In this document: one piece after another, positions 9,432 to 16,250 of the stretch
Layout of the letters: every line of letters begins with the position of its first letter
How positions within the stretch are numbered: the first letter of the stretch is position 1
From: Thermoplasmata archaeon
GTDB lineage: Archaea > Thermoplasmatota > Thermoplasmata > Thermoplasmatales > Thermoplasmataceae
Direction: 5' to 3'
NCBI GenBank assembly: GCA_021797355.1
Contig: JAJZZX010000003.1
Coordinates: 141,937 to 205,936, forward strand
Length of the DNA: 64,000 nucleotides
The notes under the pieces: model-generated
The model's input: the letters and a program-made list of their open reading frames with translations, nothing else
The model's database searches: none
What the model was told of the DNA's origin: nothing
Program-made: the position numbers and the translations under genes

Positions 9432-10737
9432 CATTTCCATCAGGGATTACAGCTCGGTTGCCTCCTCTGGAATTAGAAAGATCATTCTGGATTCTGTTGT
9501 GTCAACGCTTTCCGATCTAGATCCTGCCAGGATAACAAAGAATTTTCTGGAAAACTCCCCACTTCATGCTGGCAATGATGCCAGGCTTCATGTCTTTGGA
9601 TTTGGAAAGGCCTCCATTGGCATGGTGGAGGGTGTAAAGGCATTTCTGGGCAATCTCCCGGAAGGCACCGCAGTCATAGTCCCAAAGGGCCTTGAGGTAC
9701 CAAGGGAATTTTCAGGGGCAACGGTGCTGAGAGGGAGCCACCCCGTGCTGGATGACGACAGCGTCAAGTCCACTTCAGCCATTCTTTCCCGGCTGACTGA
9801 CCTAGGGACAGAGGATCAAGTCATTGTGCTGATATCAGGAGGGGGTTCTGCACTTTTTGAATTGCCGATCCAAGGATTGAGCGCTGCGGATATTGGCCGG
9901 ATTTCCAAGTGTGTAATGAATAACGGTGCGGATATAGTGGAACTGAACAGCATAAGGCAGGCGCTTTCCCAGGTAAAGGGTGGAAAGCTGGCTGCAAAGT
10001 TATATCCAGCAAGCGTAACATCACTAATAATTTCAGATGTTCCAGGAGATGATCCCTCGATTATAGCTTCAGGACCCCTGGTTCCACCATCTGTACCCGA
10101 GGAACAGAGGAAGAAGATCATTGACAAATATTCAGTGACCTGCAGTGACCTTTCCAGGTACAGGTCGCGTCTGGATATGAAAATGCCAATGGCCGATGAC
10201 ATGATCTTCAAGCATGTATCAAATTCAATAATCCTTAAAAACATGGATTTCGTGGAACGAATAGCAAGTTATTTGATGAAATCCGGCACAGCAGTAAAGG
10301 TGCTGAGGCAGCCAATTGTTGGTGACGTTGCGGATGCAGCTGCAATGATACGCCGTGAGGCATTGCAGTTTTACAGCCAGACAGGGGAACCAGTCTTCCT
10401 TGTGGGCGGAGGGGAGACTACTGTAAAAGTCAGGGGCAATGGCATCGGAGGCAGGAATACTGAAATGGCAATACGCGTTGCACAGTATTTCGGTCCAGGC
10501 CATAATTTCACATTTGCCAGTCTTGGCACTGACGGCATTGATGGTGTCAGCCCGGCAATGGGCGGTATAACGGATAGGGCTTTCCTGCAGGACGCAATGC
10601 CACTTATTCCCGATTATCTTGAGAGAAGCGATTCTTATACTCTCCTTGACAGGTTCAACTCAGCTGTTGTCACTGGCTTCACCGGCAACAATGTCTCTGA
10701 TGTTTTTGTTTGTCACTACGGTGGGAAGGTGGCCTGA
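9424..10737 (+). CDS. Glycerate 2-kinase, MOFRL family
   Basis: Sequence features are SGGGSALFELP (phosphate-binding glycine loop), a central Rossmann-like region, and the C-terminal MOFRL domain with GGGETTVKVRG, GIGGRNTEMA and SLGTDGIDG. The enzyme phosphorylates D-glycerate with ATP. In Thermoplasmatales the family forms 2-phosphoglycerate and closes the non-phosphorylative Entner-Doudoroff route (established for Thermoplasma/Picrophilus). I chose ATG 9424 rather than the upstream in-frame start at 9388, because 9424 gives the usual 437-aa length and the 8-nt overlap with the rhodanese gene. The stop overlaps the next ATG by one base (TGATG). Confidence 0.9.
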   Translation: MSDISIRDYSSVASSGIRKIILDSVVSTLSDLDPARITKNFLENSPLHAGNDARLHVFGFGKASIGMVEGVKAFLGNLPEGTAVIVPKGLEVPREFSGATVLRGSHPVLDDDSVKSTSAILSRLTDLGTEDQVIVLISGGGSALFELPIQGLSAADIGRISKCVMNNGADIVELNSIRQALSQVKGGKLAAKLYPASVTSLIISDVPGDDPSIIASGPLVPPSVPEEQRKKIIDKYSVTCSDLSRYRSRLDMKMPMADDMIFKHVSNSIILKNMDFVERIASYLMKSGTAVKVLRQPIVGDVADAAAMIRREALQFYSQTGEPVFLVGGGETTVKVRGNGIGGRNTEMAIRVAQYFGPGHNFTFASLGTDGIDGVSPAMGGITDRAFLQDAMPLIPDYLERSDSYTLLDRFNSAVVTGFTGNNVSDVFVCHYGGKVA

Positions 10738-11504
10738 TGCCTGTTTACGCGCTATTTTCCGCAAATGCGAAGGGCACTGTTAATACTGACACTAGAACTG
10801 CCAGGATAGAAGGAAAGAGCATAATTCTTGACCCTGGAAAGGAGATTGCGCCTGGCGACATGGTCAGGCTTGGGGGCAGCCTATTCATTGTTAAGAGGAT
10901 TACACCGGCTGATTTTCCGCACTCAGTGAAACGAGGTGCCCAGATAATTCAATTCTGGGATTCCGCTTTTATCATTTCGTATATGGGAGTAAAATCTGGC
11001 TCTTCAATAATTGAGTCGGGCGTTGGCACAGGATCGATGTCATTCTCAATTCTCTCTGCCCTTTCCGGTCGTGGGAGGCTCTTATCGGTAGACATCAACA
11101 AGGAAGCCATAGAACTGGCAAGAAGCAATGTATCCAGCATCCTAGGGGAAGAATACACTTCCATTTGGGAAACGGAGATTGGTGACATATCTTCATTAAA
11201 TATCCCAGGAGCATTTGATTTCTGCATACTGGACGTTCCACAGCCATGGGAGGCACTTGAAAGTCTGTCGGGCAGCCTGAGATCCGGAGCGATACTCTGC
11301 TTCTATTGTCCAACATTCAATCAGGTGGAACACACCGTTGCCGATCTTGCCAGGCACGGTTTTAGATTTCTGGAATCTCACGAACTAATAGACAGGAAGC
11401 TGCTGGTAAGGGACAATGCCACAAGGCCGGACAGTGACCTCATAGGACATACGGCATTCCTATCATTTGCCATCAAAACCTCCGGCATATCCGTTAAATT
11501 TTAG
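10737..11504 (+). CDS. trmI: tRNA (adenine-58-N1)-methyltransferase
   Basis: 255 aa. An N-terminal small beta domain (residues ~1-65) precedes a class I Rossmann methyltransferase with the SAM loop ESGVGTGSMS and acidic strand end LLSVDINKEA. The later motif FCILDVPQPWEAL contains the D-x-P substrate-site pattern of the TrmI family. It methylates N1 of A58 (and A57 in some archaea) in the T loop of tRNA. ATG 10737 is chosen because it forms TGATG with the glycerate kinase stop; the in-frame upstream start at 10710 would lie inside that gene. Last gene of the rhodanese - kinase - methyltransferase operon. Confidence 0.9.
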   Translation: MPVYALFSANAKGTVNTDTRTARIEGKSIILDPGKEIAPGDMVRLGGSLFIVKRITPADFPHSVKRGAQIIQFWDSAFIISYMGVKSGSSIIESGVGTGSMSFSILSALSGRGRLLSVDINKEAIELARSNVSSILGEEYTSIWETEIGDISSLNIPGAFDFCILDVPQPWEALESLSGSLRSGAILCFYCPTFNQVEHTVADLARHGFRFLESHELIDRKLLVRDNATRPDSDLIGHTAFLSFAIKTSGISVKF

Positions 11505-11573
11505 ATCTTCCTAAGCCAGATCATGCCTGCTTCTTATTTTGTCAACTGACCTGTTAAGTTGCATAGAAATACC

Positions 11574-11924
11574 ATGAATGCATGTTGCAACGTGGAAAGG
11601 GAGTTGGTCTGCAGCAAATGCAATGGCACGGGCTATGCCACTGACAGTTCAGGACATGTTGAGGTCTGCCCGGAATGTTTTGGCCTTGGAACAGTCAAGA
11701 CAACAGATCCGCCACCTCCTCTTTCAAAGAGCAAGAGAAGTATTCGGAAAGTATTGCTGTCTACATTCATAGGTCTTGGCATCTACTATGGCGTCTTTTT
11801 CTATTATTACGATTCTGGAATGCTATCGATTACAGACGCAATTGTCATACTTCTCGCGGGCCACTTCGTGGCAATATCCTTTATTGTGCTCTACGTGCTC
11901 TTTTCCTCGGTTTATTCAGCCTGA
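11574..11924 (+). CDS. Small membrane protein with a DnaJ-type zinc-finger pair
   Basis: 116 aa from ATG 11574 (a TTG five codons earlier is possible). The N-terminal third has two CxxCxGxG units, CSKCNGTG and CPECFGLG, separated by a short beta hairpin; this is one half of a DnaJ central zinc-binding domain and would bind one zinc ion. After a proline stretch and a basic patch (SKSKRSIRK) come two hydrophobic segments (~63-83 and ~88-112), so the zinc domain probably faces the cytoplasm. No J domain is present. Function unknown; a membrane-tethered chaperone-like or redox role is conceivable only. Confidence 0.75.
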   Translation: MNACCNVERELVCSKCNGTGYATDSSGHVEVCPECFGLGTVKTTDPPPPLSKSKRSIRKVLLSTFIGLGIYYGVFFYYYDSGMLSITDAIVILLAGHFVAISFIVLYVLFSSVYSA

Positions 11925-12051
11925 TAACGATTGGTTCAGTCTGAAAAGGCAGCATAACTGTGCCTTTGCCTGCAGTTTCGCATCAAATGGCAATATGTAT
12001 CTTTGGTCTATGATTCTTTATATCCCATATTGGCTATAACATTATGAGAAG

Positions 12052-12396
12052 ATGGATGATAATGGCCTGGATCCTGTCCTGAACATACTGAATTCGGTGA
12101 TATTTGACTTCAGAAGGCGCAATCCATCAATTGACGAGACAGATGTCATTCTTTCGCTGAGGAGACTCAGAATGTTCCTGAAGAGGAAGGAAGTCATGCT
12201 TTCATCTCTTGATAATGAATTATTTAACGGCATTGTTGGGATATCTTCACTGGCTGGTTACGGAAAGCCGGAAATAATTGCAGCCATAATTCGCCTCGAA
12301 AAAATTGTTGGTGAATGCGCCAGTTCTGGCCAGAGTTATTTCGATACCATTGGCGCACAAGCATTAATAATGCAGAAAAGCAGGGACAACAATTGA
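12052..12396 (+). CDS. Hypothetical small helical protein
   Basis: 114 aa, largely helical, with a basic segment (RRLRMFLKRKE at ~41-51) and no recognised motif. The ATG at 12052 is preceded by a TATA-like TTTATATC about 30 nt upstream (12015-12024). It lies alone between the zinc-finger membrane protein and the tRNA-Tyr locus. Regular amphipathic periodicity and coding-like composition support a real gene; function cannot be assigned. Confidence 0.6.
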   Translation: MDDNGLDPVLNILNSVIFDFRRRNPSIDETDVILSLRRLRMFLKRKEVMLSSLDNELFNGIVGISSLAGYGKPEIIAAIIRLEKIVGECASSGQSYFDTIGAQALIMQKSRDNN

Positions 12397-12768
12397 ATTG
12401 AATACTCACCAGATTCCGAAGCGAGCGTAGTGAGCCATTCAGGGAAAAAATACAATATCCGCGGATACGCTGCCGTGCAGCCACTTTCACTCTGTGAAAC
12501 ATTCTCCTTTCCCACCCATATATCAGGGGTAATATGAGTCCATGAATCTCGGGAGATCCCTGAATGGAAAGTATACAATTCAACGTAAACGCTTTGCAAC
12601 CATGTGTCAGATGTAATTATGCATGTCTGGATACCAGCAAAGAGTGTCTGCGAATGGGGCAAGAACCAGATCGCAAGGATTGATCCGTCTGATCGGCTGT
12701 AAGAAGCGCGCACCACATGAGCTTCATAGAAATAACAAGCTTGTAACTGCATTGAACAAACTTAGTTA
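12397..12768. other. Gene-free stretch with an 11-bp inverted repeat; possible structured RNA
   Basis: No credible protein frame. An exact 11-bp inverted repeat, CCATTCAGGGA at 12435-12445 and TCCCTGAATGG at 12557-12567, could close a ~133-nt hairpin domain; its interior contains smaller self-complementary bits (ATCCGCGGAT, TCTCGGGAGA). GC is higher than typical spacers here. I compared it by eye with RNase P RNA, SRP RNA and 5S rRNA landmarks and saw no match. It may be an unannotated RNA, but direct evidence is limited to the long stem. Confidence 0.35.
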
Positions 12769-12871
12769 TCCCGGCTTCCGGATTTGAACCAGAGACCTGC
12801 GGATTACGGCGGTCTTCCATGCCGTGGATTCCCTCTACAGTCCGCCGCTCTACCAACTGAGCTAAGCCGGG
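12769..12871 (-). tRNA. tRNA-Tyr (GTA) with a 30-nt intron after position 37
   Basis: On the minus strand the sequence folds as a full cloverleaf. It has acceptor CCCGGCT/AGCCGGG, D arm GCTC-AGTTGGTA-GAGC, anticodon stem GCGGA/TCCGC, loop CTGTAGA with anticodon GTA, variable loop AGGTC, T arm TCTGG-TTCAAAT-CCGGA, and discriminator A. An insert of 30 nt at 12805-12834 (boundaries uncertain by one base) lies between loop bases 37 and 38, the canonical archaeal intron site. C1-G72 is the known identity element of archaeal tRNA-Tyr. The CCA is not encoded. An AT-rich TTTTTATT box lies upstream at about 12890. Spliced length is 73 nt. Confidence 0.95.
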
Positions 12872-12921
12872 TTCTTCCTGATTAAAAGGCATAATAAAAA
12901 TTTTGGGTTTCGGAACCCGCA

Positions 12922-13020
12922 CTATATTGCAACGTTAAGTAGCGCTATTAGAACCAGGAGACTCATATTGAGAAGTATGATGAGGATCACAACTAGGAAG
13001 ATTTTTACCCTTTGCTCCAC
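12922..13020 (-). CDS. Candidate 32-aa single-span membrane peptide
   Basis: GTG start at 13020, TAG at 12922-12924. The peptide has a short charged head (VEQRVK) followed by ~26 almost entirely aliphatic residues (many I, L, V, one N), so it would be a single membrane helix. It lies 43 nt downstream of another tiny minus-strand ORF and just upstream of tRNA-Tyr on the same strand. No family known to me. Random AT-rich DNA can give such ORFs, so I rate it as a candidate only; the tandem arrangement with the next ORF is the main support. Confidence 0.35.
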   Translation of the reverse strand: MEQRVKIFLVVILIILLNMSLLVLIALLNVAI

Positions 13021-13063
13021 AGAAGATAATGAAAAACGGAGATAAATAATTCTTGTCTGGATT

Positions 13064-13156
13064 TTATCTTAAGTCTGGTTCGCCAGTTTCCCTGATTATT
13101 TCCATTATTCTTGCGAGCTCATCCCTCAAGGTCTCTCTCCATCTGAAGTTCCTCAT
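13064..13156 (-). CDS. Candidate 30-aa charged small protein (leaderless)
   Basis: ATG at 13156, TAA at 13064-13066. The peptide is strongly charged and helical (MRNFRWRETLRDELARIME, then IIRETGEPDLR). A very good TATA-like box (AAATTTATATCC on the minus strand, centred near 13181) lies about 25 nt before the ATG, exactly where a leaderless archaeal gene would have it. It could be a short DNA- or protein-binding peptide cotranscribed with the 32-aa membrane peptide downstream. Function unknown. Confidence 0.45.
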   Translation of the reverse strand: MRNFRWRETLRDELARIMEIIRETGEPDLR

Positions 13157-13412
13157 ATTAAGTCATTTAATTGGAAGGATATAAATTTTGTCTGACAATG
13201 GCATACATCAATTCGACTGAGCTTTTTTCTGTTATGTACTAGCTATACATTTCGCTACGTTATTGCAAAATTGGCTCTTCTTAAATACTATATTTTCCAT
13301 TTATAGGCATCTGTCGAATTCTTAAAGTTGAATTTAGAATTAATACCTGCAGCCTTAATTTTGCAGGAAAAAGTGCACGTTTTCCAGTGCACAATGGAAC
13401 CTGCCTAAATAA

Positions 13413-13421
13413 TGTCGGACA
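13413..13421. promoter_or_regulatory. Palindromic box 1 (TGTCGGACA) upstream of winged-helix regulator
   Basis: A perfect odd palindrome TGTCGGACA, followed by C-T-ATT and preceded by CCTAAATAA. An equivalent box lies exactly 80 bp downstream; aligned, the two share CCTA-n5-TGTCGGACAC-n-ATT. Likely a binding site for the regulator encoded at 13557 (inference). Two GTGCAC hexamers just upstream (13373-13378 and 13387-13392) add a further symmetric element. Confidence 0.55.
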
Positions 13422-13492
13422 CTATTGAAATCAAAAAATAGTTTTAGCACAATAAATTAAAGGAAATTTTAAAATAGAACGAACCTAGGGAG

Positions 13493-13501
13493 TGTCGGAC
13501 A
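13493..13501. promoter_or_regulatory. Palindromic box 2 (GTGTCGGACAC core)
   Basis: Second copy of the TGTCGGACA palindrome, here extended to GTGTCGGACAC (13492-13502). It lies about 30 bp upstream of the TATA-like TGTATATATAAT (13528-13539) that precedes the leaderless GTG start at 13557. The position fits an operator overlapping or adjoining the BRE/TATA region; the 80-bp spacing from box 1 is close to eight helical turns and could allow a loop. Confidence 0.6.
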
Positions 13502-13556
13502 CAATTCCAGCCTAGCTCCTTACAAAATGTATATATAATGATGAATACATTTATTT

Positions 13557-14345
13557 GTGATACGAAAAGCGAAGGGTGATTGTTTGGAAATTACGGAGAT
13601 TCCTGCGAAGAGGAAGGTTCATCAGCTGAGTCAGGACGAGGCGGTTTTTAATCTGGAAGAGTGGGACCTGAAAACTGATTTCAACATTATGGGTACGAGC
13701 AAAATTATACACCATTTTGACTATGCACTAATATCCCGGGCCAACAGGTCAGAAATCATACCAATAACGGTTCTAAGTGGTAATAAGCAAGACAGAATGG
13801 ATGCTCTTGTCCTTCTCTACCTTAGGTCAAAGGATCTTGGAACGTCGAAGAGATTTTCAATTTCATCTCAGACCGTATCTCCCTATGAAAACTTCCTTTC
13901 CGGGATTTTTAATGTCCCAGTTGTTAGGTCCATTCTTCTAAGGGGCGATGAAAAATCTATGGTAATAACTCCTGATGGGATATCTCATAAGGAGAACCCA
14001 GCTGAAAAGGTTGCTGAGATGGAAGAGAAGCCTTCAAGGTATGAGCCGGTAACTGTGAGGGATGAAAGAAATGACCCCGTATCCAGGCACAGGAGAGACC
14101 ACACCATGATTATGCACGATATACTGGCTCTTGCCAGAACCTATGGTGATCTGGGCATTACCAATATTATCTATAAGTGCAACCTGAATTACAGATCAGC
14201 ACTGAGGGCCGTGAATGAGCTCCTCGAGAACAGGCTCCTTGAGATTTCAGATACTGGTGGTGCAAAGCAGAAATACAAGATTACCAACGAGGGTATTTCA
14301 AAGCTTGAGGATATCAGGAAATTAAGCTTTACAAGGTTCGATTGA
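13557..14345 (+). CDS. Transcriptional regulator with C-terminal winged-helix domain (HTH_45/Sso10a-like)
   Basis: 262 aa. The N-terminal ~150 residues are an alpha/beta domain that I do not recognise. Residues ~178-258 form a winged helix of the archaeal Sso10a/HTH_45 type: helix MHDILALAR, helix ITNIIYKCNL, recognition helix YRSALRAVNELLENRLLEI, wing KQKYKITNEG. GTG start at 13557, 24 nt after the centre of a strong TATA box, so leaderless. Two TGTCGGACAC palindromes upstream suggest autoregulation or ligand-controlled expression. The unusual N-terminal domain may be a sensor. DNA-binding role is well supported by the fold; targets are unknown. Confidence 0.75.
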   Translation: MIRKAKGDCLEITEIPAKRKVHQLSQDEAVFNLEEWDLKTDFNIMGTSKIIHHFDYALISRANRSEIIPITVLSGNKQDRMDALVLLYLRSKDLGTSKRFSISSQTVSPYENFLSGIFNVPVVRSILLRGDEKSMVITPDGISHKENPAEKVAEMEEKPSRYEPVTVRDERNDPVSRHRRDHTMIMHDILALARTYGDLGITNIIYKCNLNYRSALRAVNELLENRLLEISDTGGAKQKYKITNEGISKLEDIRKLSFTRFD

Positions 14346-14499
14346 GTCCGCTGGGATTCACATAAGCACCACAACCTTTCATGTCCGAAGATTGGAACTC
14401 TACATGACAAGATGGATTTTTTCCTTGCAAAGGACGTTATCCTGTGAAATATCAATCATATCGGAATAGGATTATTCAATTATCGGTAATCCTAATTCC

Positions 14500-15174
14500 A
14501 TGGTGAAATCTCACGATACTGCAATCATCAGTGAAAATATTTTAAGTATGTGGGCAGTTTACCTTCATCTGATGAATCCAATCTTATACCTTATCCCAAC
14601 TGCAGTTCTCGTTGCCACTGTGCTAATATCCAGAGTGGTTAAGATTGGTTTTGGGGATTATGTGGCCGATCTGGAGCGCAAGGTGTCTGAACTCGAAGGA
14701 ATCCTGAACCTTACATTCATGCGCGAGCTTCTAAATTTCTTTGTATCAAGCAAGGCCAGTGAGGCAGCCGAAAAACTGGTCAGTTCCGTGAACAATAATC
14801 CGGAAAATGCCGTGGATTCAGTGAGTGGTGCTGCAAGGATTTCTGGTAAGGACGTGGAAAATCTATATTCGTCCATGAAGAAGGCCATACAACCATCAAT
14901 TGATCTTGAAAGGGTGAGGTTTGTTTCTGGGCTCATATACAGGATCGTCCTAATCTACGGATTATCAATTTCAGCAGTGATGTATGCCATCATTGCTATC
15001 TCAGGCATGTCAGGCAGCCTTGCTTTTACAAGGACCCTGCTGGGTGCATTTTTTGGTGTAACAATAATTTTCAGCATATTCCTTGTAGTCATTGTCCTTG
15101 ATCTGACCAGGTATTCAGGCCGAATACGCGGTGCCATGAAGAAACTCTCCGGAGAAGTATCACAGGCAGACTAA
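14500..15174 (+). CDS. Membrane protein with three predicted spans and a central helical domain
   Basis: 224 aa. Hydrophobic segments lie at ~27-47, ~143-165 and ~172-197; between the first and second is a ~95-residue soluble helical region with heptad-like charge (LERKVSELEGIL). The C-terminal tail is basic. ATG at 14500 is used; an internal ATG (MNPILYLIP, 14572) just before the first span is a serious alternative and would remove a poorly conserved-looking lead. No family recognised. The topology is reminiscent of archaeal homologues of membrane scaffold or stress proteins, but that is only an analogy. Confidence 0.65.
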   Translation: MVKSHDTAIISENILSMWAVYLHLMNPILYLIPTAVLVATVLISRVVKIGFGDYVADLERKVSELEGILNLTFMRELLNFFVSSKASEAAEKLVSSVNNNPENAVDSVSGAARISGKDVENLYSSMKKAIQPSIDLERVRFVSGLIYRIVLIYGLSISAVMYAIIAISGMSGSLAFTRTLLGAFFGVTIIFSIFLVVIVLDLTRYSGRIRGAMKKLSGEVSQAD

Positions 15175-15261
15175 CCATCTGTGGGACTCGAAAAACGTTC
15201 AAGGAATATTTTCCATATGTGGGAATACTAGCAGGAAAAGAATTAATAAATGTGGATAAAT

Positions 15262-15429
15262 ATGGATTATAAAGAGGATAAAGTGTGTACTGTTTGTAAC
15301 GATGGGGGTTATCACGCATCATCTAATGCTCTTGCTCCCGTCGTTTCCTGCAAATGGAAAGATAAATCTGGCATTTCAGGGTTTATCCTGATAAGATATG
15401 ATCTGCCTTGGAGCGGTGATTCTGTTTGA
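15262..15429 (+). CDS. Candidate 55-aa cysteine-containing small protein upstream of DUF211
   Basis: ATG at 15262, TGA at 15427-15429. The peptide carries VCTVCNDGG (CxxC) at 8-16 and a third cysteine (VVSCKW) at ~30, so one metal or a disulfide is possible. Its stop overlaps the TTG start of the DUF211 gene (15426), and the DUF211 ribosome binding site GGTGAT lies inside its last codons, as in translationally coupled operons. An AT-rich AATTAATAAAT lies only ~17 nt before the ATG, shorter than ideal. Could be a chance ORF in the operon leader. Confidence 0.4.
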   Translation: MDYKEDKVCTVCNDGGYHASSNALAPVVSCKWKDKSGISGFILIRYDLPWSGDSV

Positions 15430-15710
15430 ATGTCAGGAGAGTTATACTGGACGTTGACAAGGCCCTTAACAGGCCTACGCTTCTTGAACTTGCCACAGCC
15501 ATAGAGAAAGTTCCGGGTGTTGAAGCTGTGAACGTCAGTGTTACAGAAATGGACATGGAAACCATGGGAACAATTATCACTGTTGAAGGAAACGGGATCG
15601 ATTATTCAGAGCTGATAAACGCAATAGAGGAAACAGGCTCTGTTATCCATTCGGTCGATGAGATTGCCGTAGGGAAAAGAATCATAGAGAGCATCAGAAG
15701 AGATGAATAA
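15426..15710 (+). CDS. DUF211 family protein
   Basis: 94 aa with the typical DUF211 (PF02680) pattern: VRRVILDVDKALNRP at the start, a ferredoxin-like beta-alpha-beta core, VPGVEAVNVSVTEMD in the middle and SVIHSVDEIAVGKRI near the end. Known homologues form ring-like oligomers in archaea and may bind metal; the role is not established. TTG start at 15426 is chosen because it gives the family N-terminus and has GGTGAT about 6 nt upstream. The end overlaps the following gene by 8 nt, so the pair is coupled. Confidence 0.9.
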   Translation: MNVRRVILDVDKALNRPTLLELATAIEKVPGVEAVNVSVTEMDMETMGTIITVEGNGIDYSELINAIEETGSVIHSVDEIAVGKRIIESIRRDE

Positions 15711-16230
15711 GAGTGTCCTGACATTTCCGCTTACCTTGGGTCTCTCAGATGGCATAATTACAACGCTAATGCTAATATCCCATACCATACTTCATGGCAA
15801 CCTGATAAGTGCGGGGCTCGCCCTCAGGGTTGCCTTTGGCTCTGCCTTCGTAGGCGGTTTCAGTTTCTTTATAGCTGAATATTCCAGGCTCAGGGGCGAG
15901 ATATCAAGAACCTCAAAGCAGCTTATGCTCAGATCGCCAGCATACCTTATAAGGAGTAGGATCGGCCGTGATATTCTCGTAGAGTCTGTCACTGGAACTG
16001 GGGCATCGGTGCTGAGCGGCTTTATAGGCTCTTTGCTTCCGCTTGCCATAGCCGTTGCCTTCCCGAGGACAGGGGCCTACGCAGTATATACAGCTGATGG
16101 AGTTTTGGCATTCCTCGGGGCGGGGATCGCAAAATCAGTCAGCGGCAATTATGTCTTCTGGATAATGACGATGTTCATTCTGGGAGTTTCTGTAAGCTTG
16201 ATGGGCGATTTCCTGAACCTTGTTGGCTGA
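15703..16230 (+). CDS. VIT1/CCC1-like membrane protein
   Basis: 175 aa, about four to five membrane segments. The start PLTLGLSDGIITTLML resembles the first helix of the VIT1/CCC1 iron/manganese transporter family (consensus G..DG..T...L), and a charged cytoplasmic stretch with E-x-x-R repeats follows, as in that family's metal-binding loop, though shorter. Translational coupling with DUF211 (ATGA-type overlap at 15703-15710) suggests that the two act together. Metal transport into or out of the cell is the best guess; the key glutamates of eukaryotic VIT1 are only partly evident. Confidence 0.7.
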   Translation: MNKSVLTFPLTLGLSDGIITTLMLISHTILHGNLISAGLALRVAFGSAFVGGFSFFIAEYSRLRGEISRTSKQLMLRSPAYLIRSRIGRDILVESVTGTGASVLSGFIGSLLPLAIAVAFPRTGAYAVYTADGVLAFLGAGIAKSVSGNYVFWIMTMFILGVSVSLMGDFLNLVG

Positions 16231-16250
16231 CCGGATAATTTGGCGAAAAC

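Noticed and set aside
12397..12768. RNase P RNA, SRP RNA or 5S rRNA
   Set aside because: Looked for the universal P RNA motif (GAGGAAAGTCC-like and ACAGAA), the SRP helix 8 GGAAG/AGCA pattern and 5S arms on both strands; none seen. Kept only as an unassigned structured candidate.
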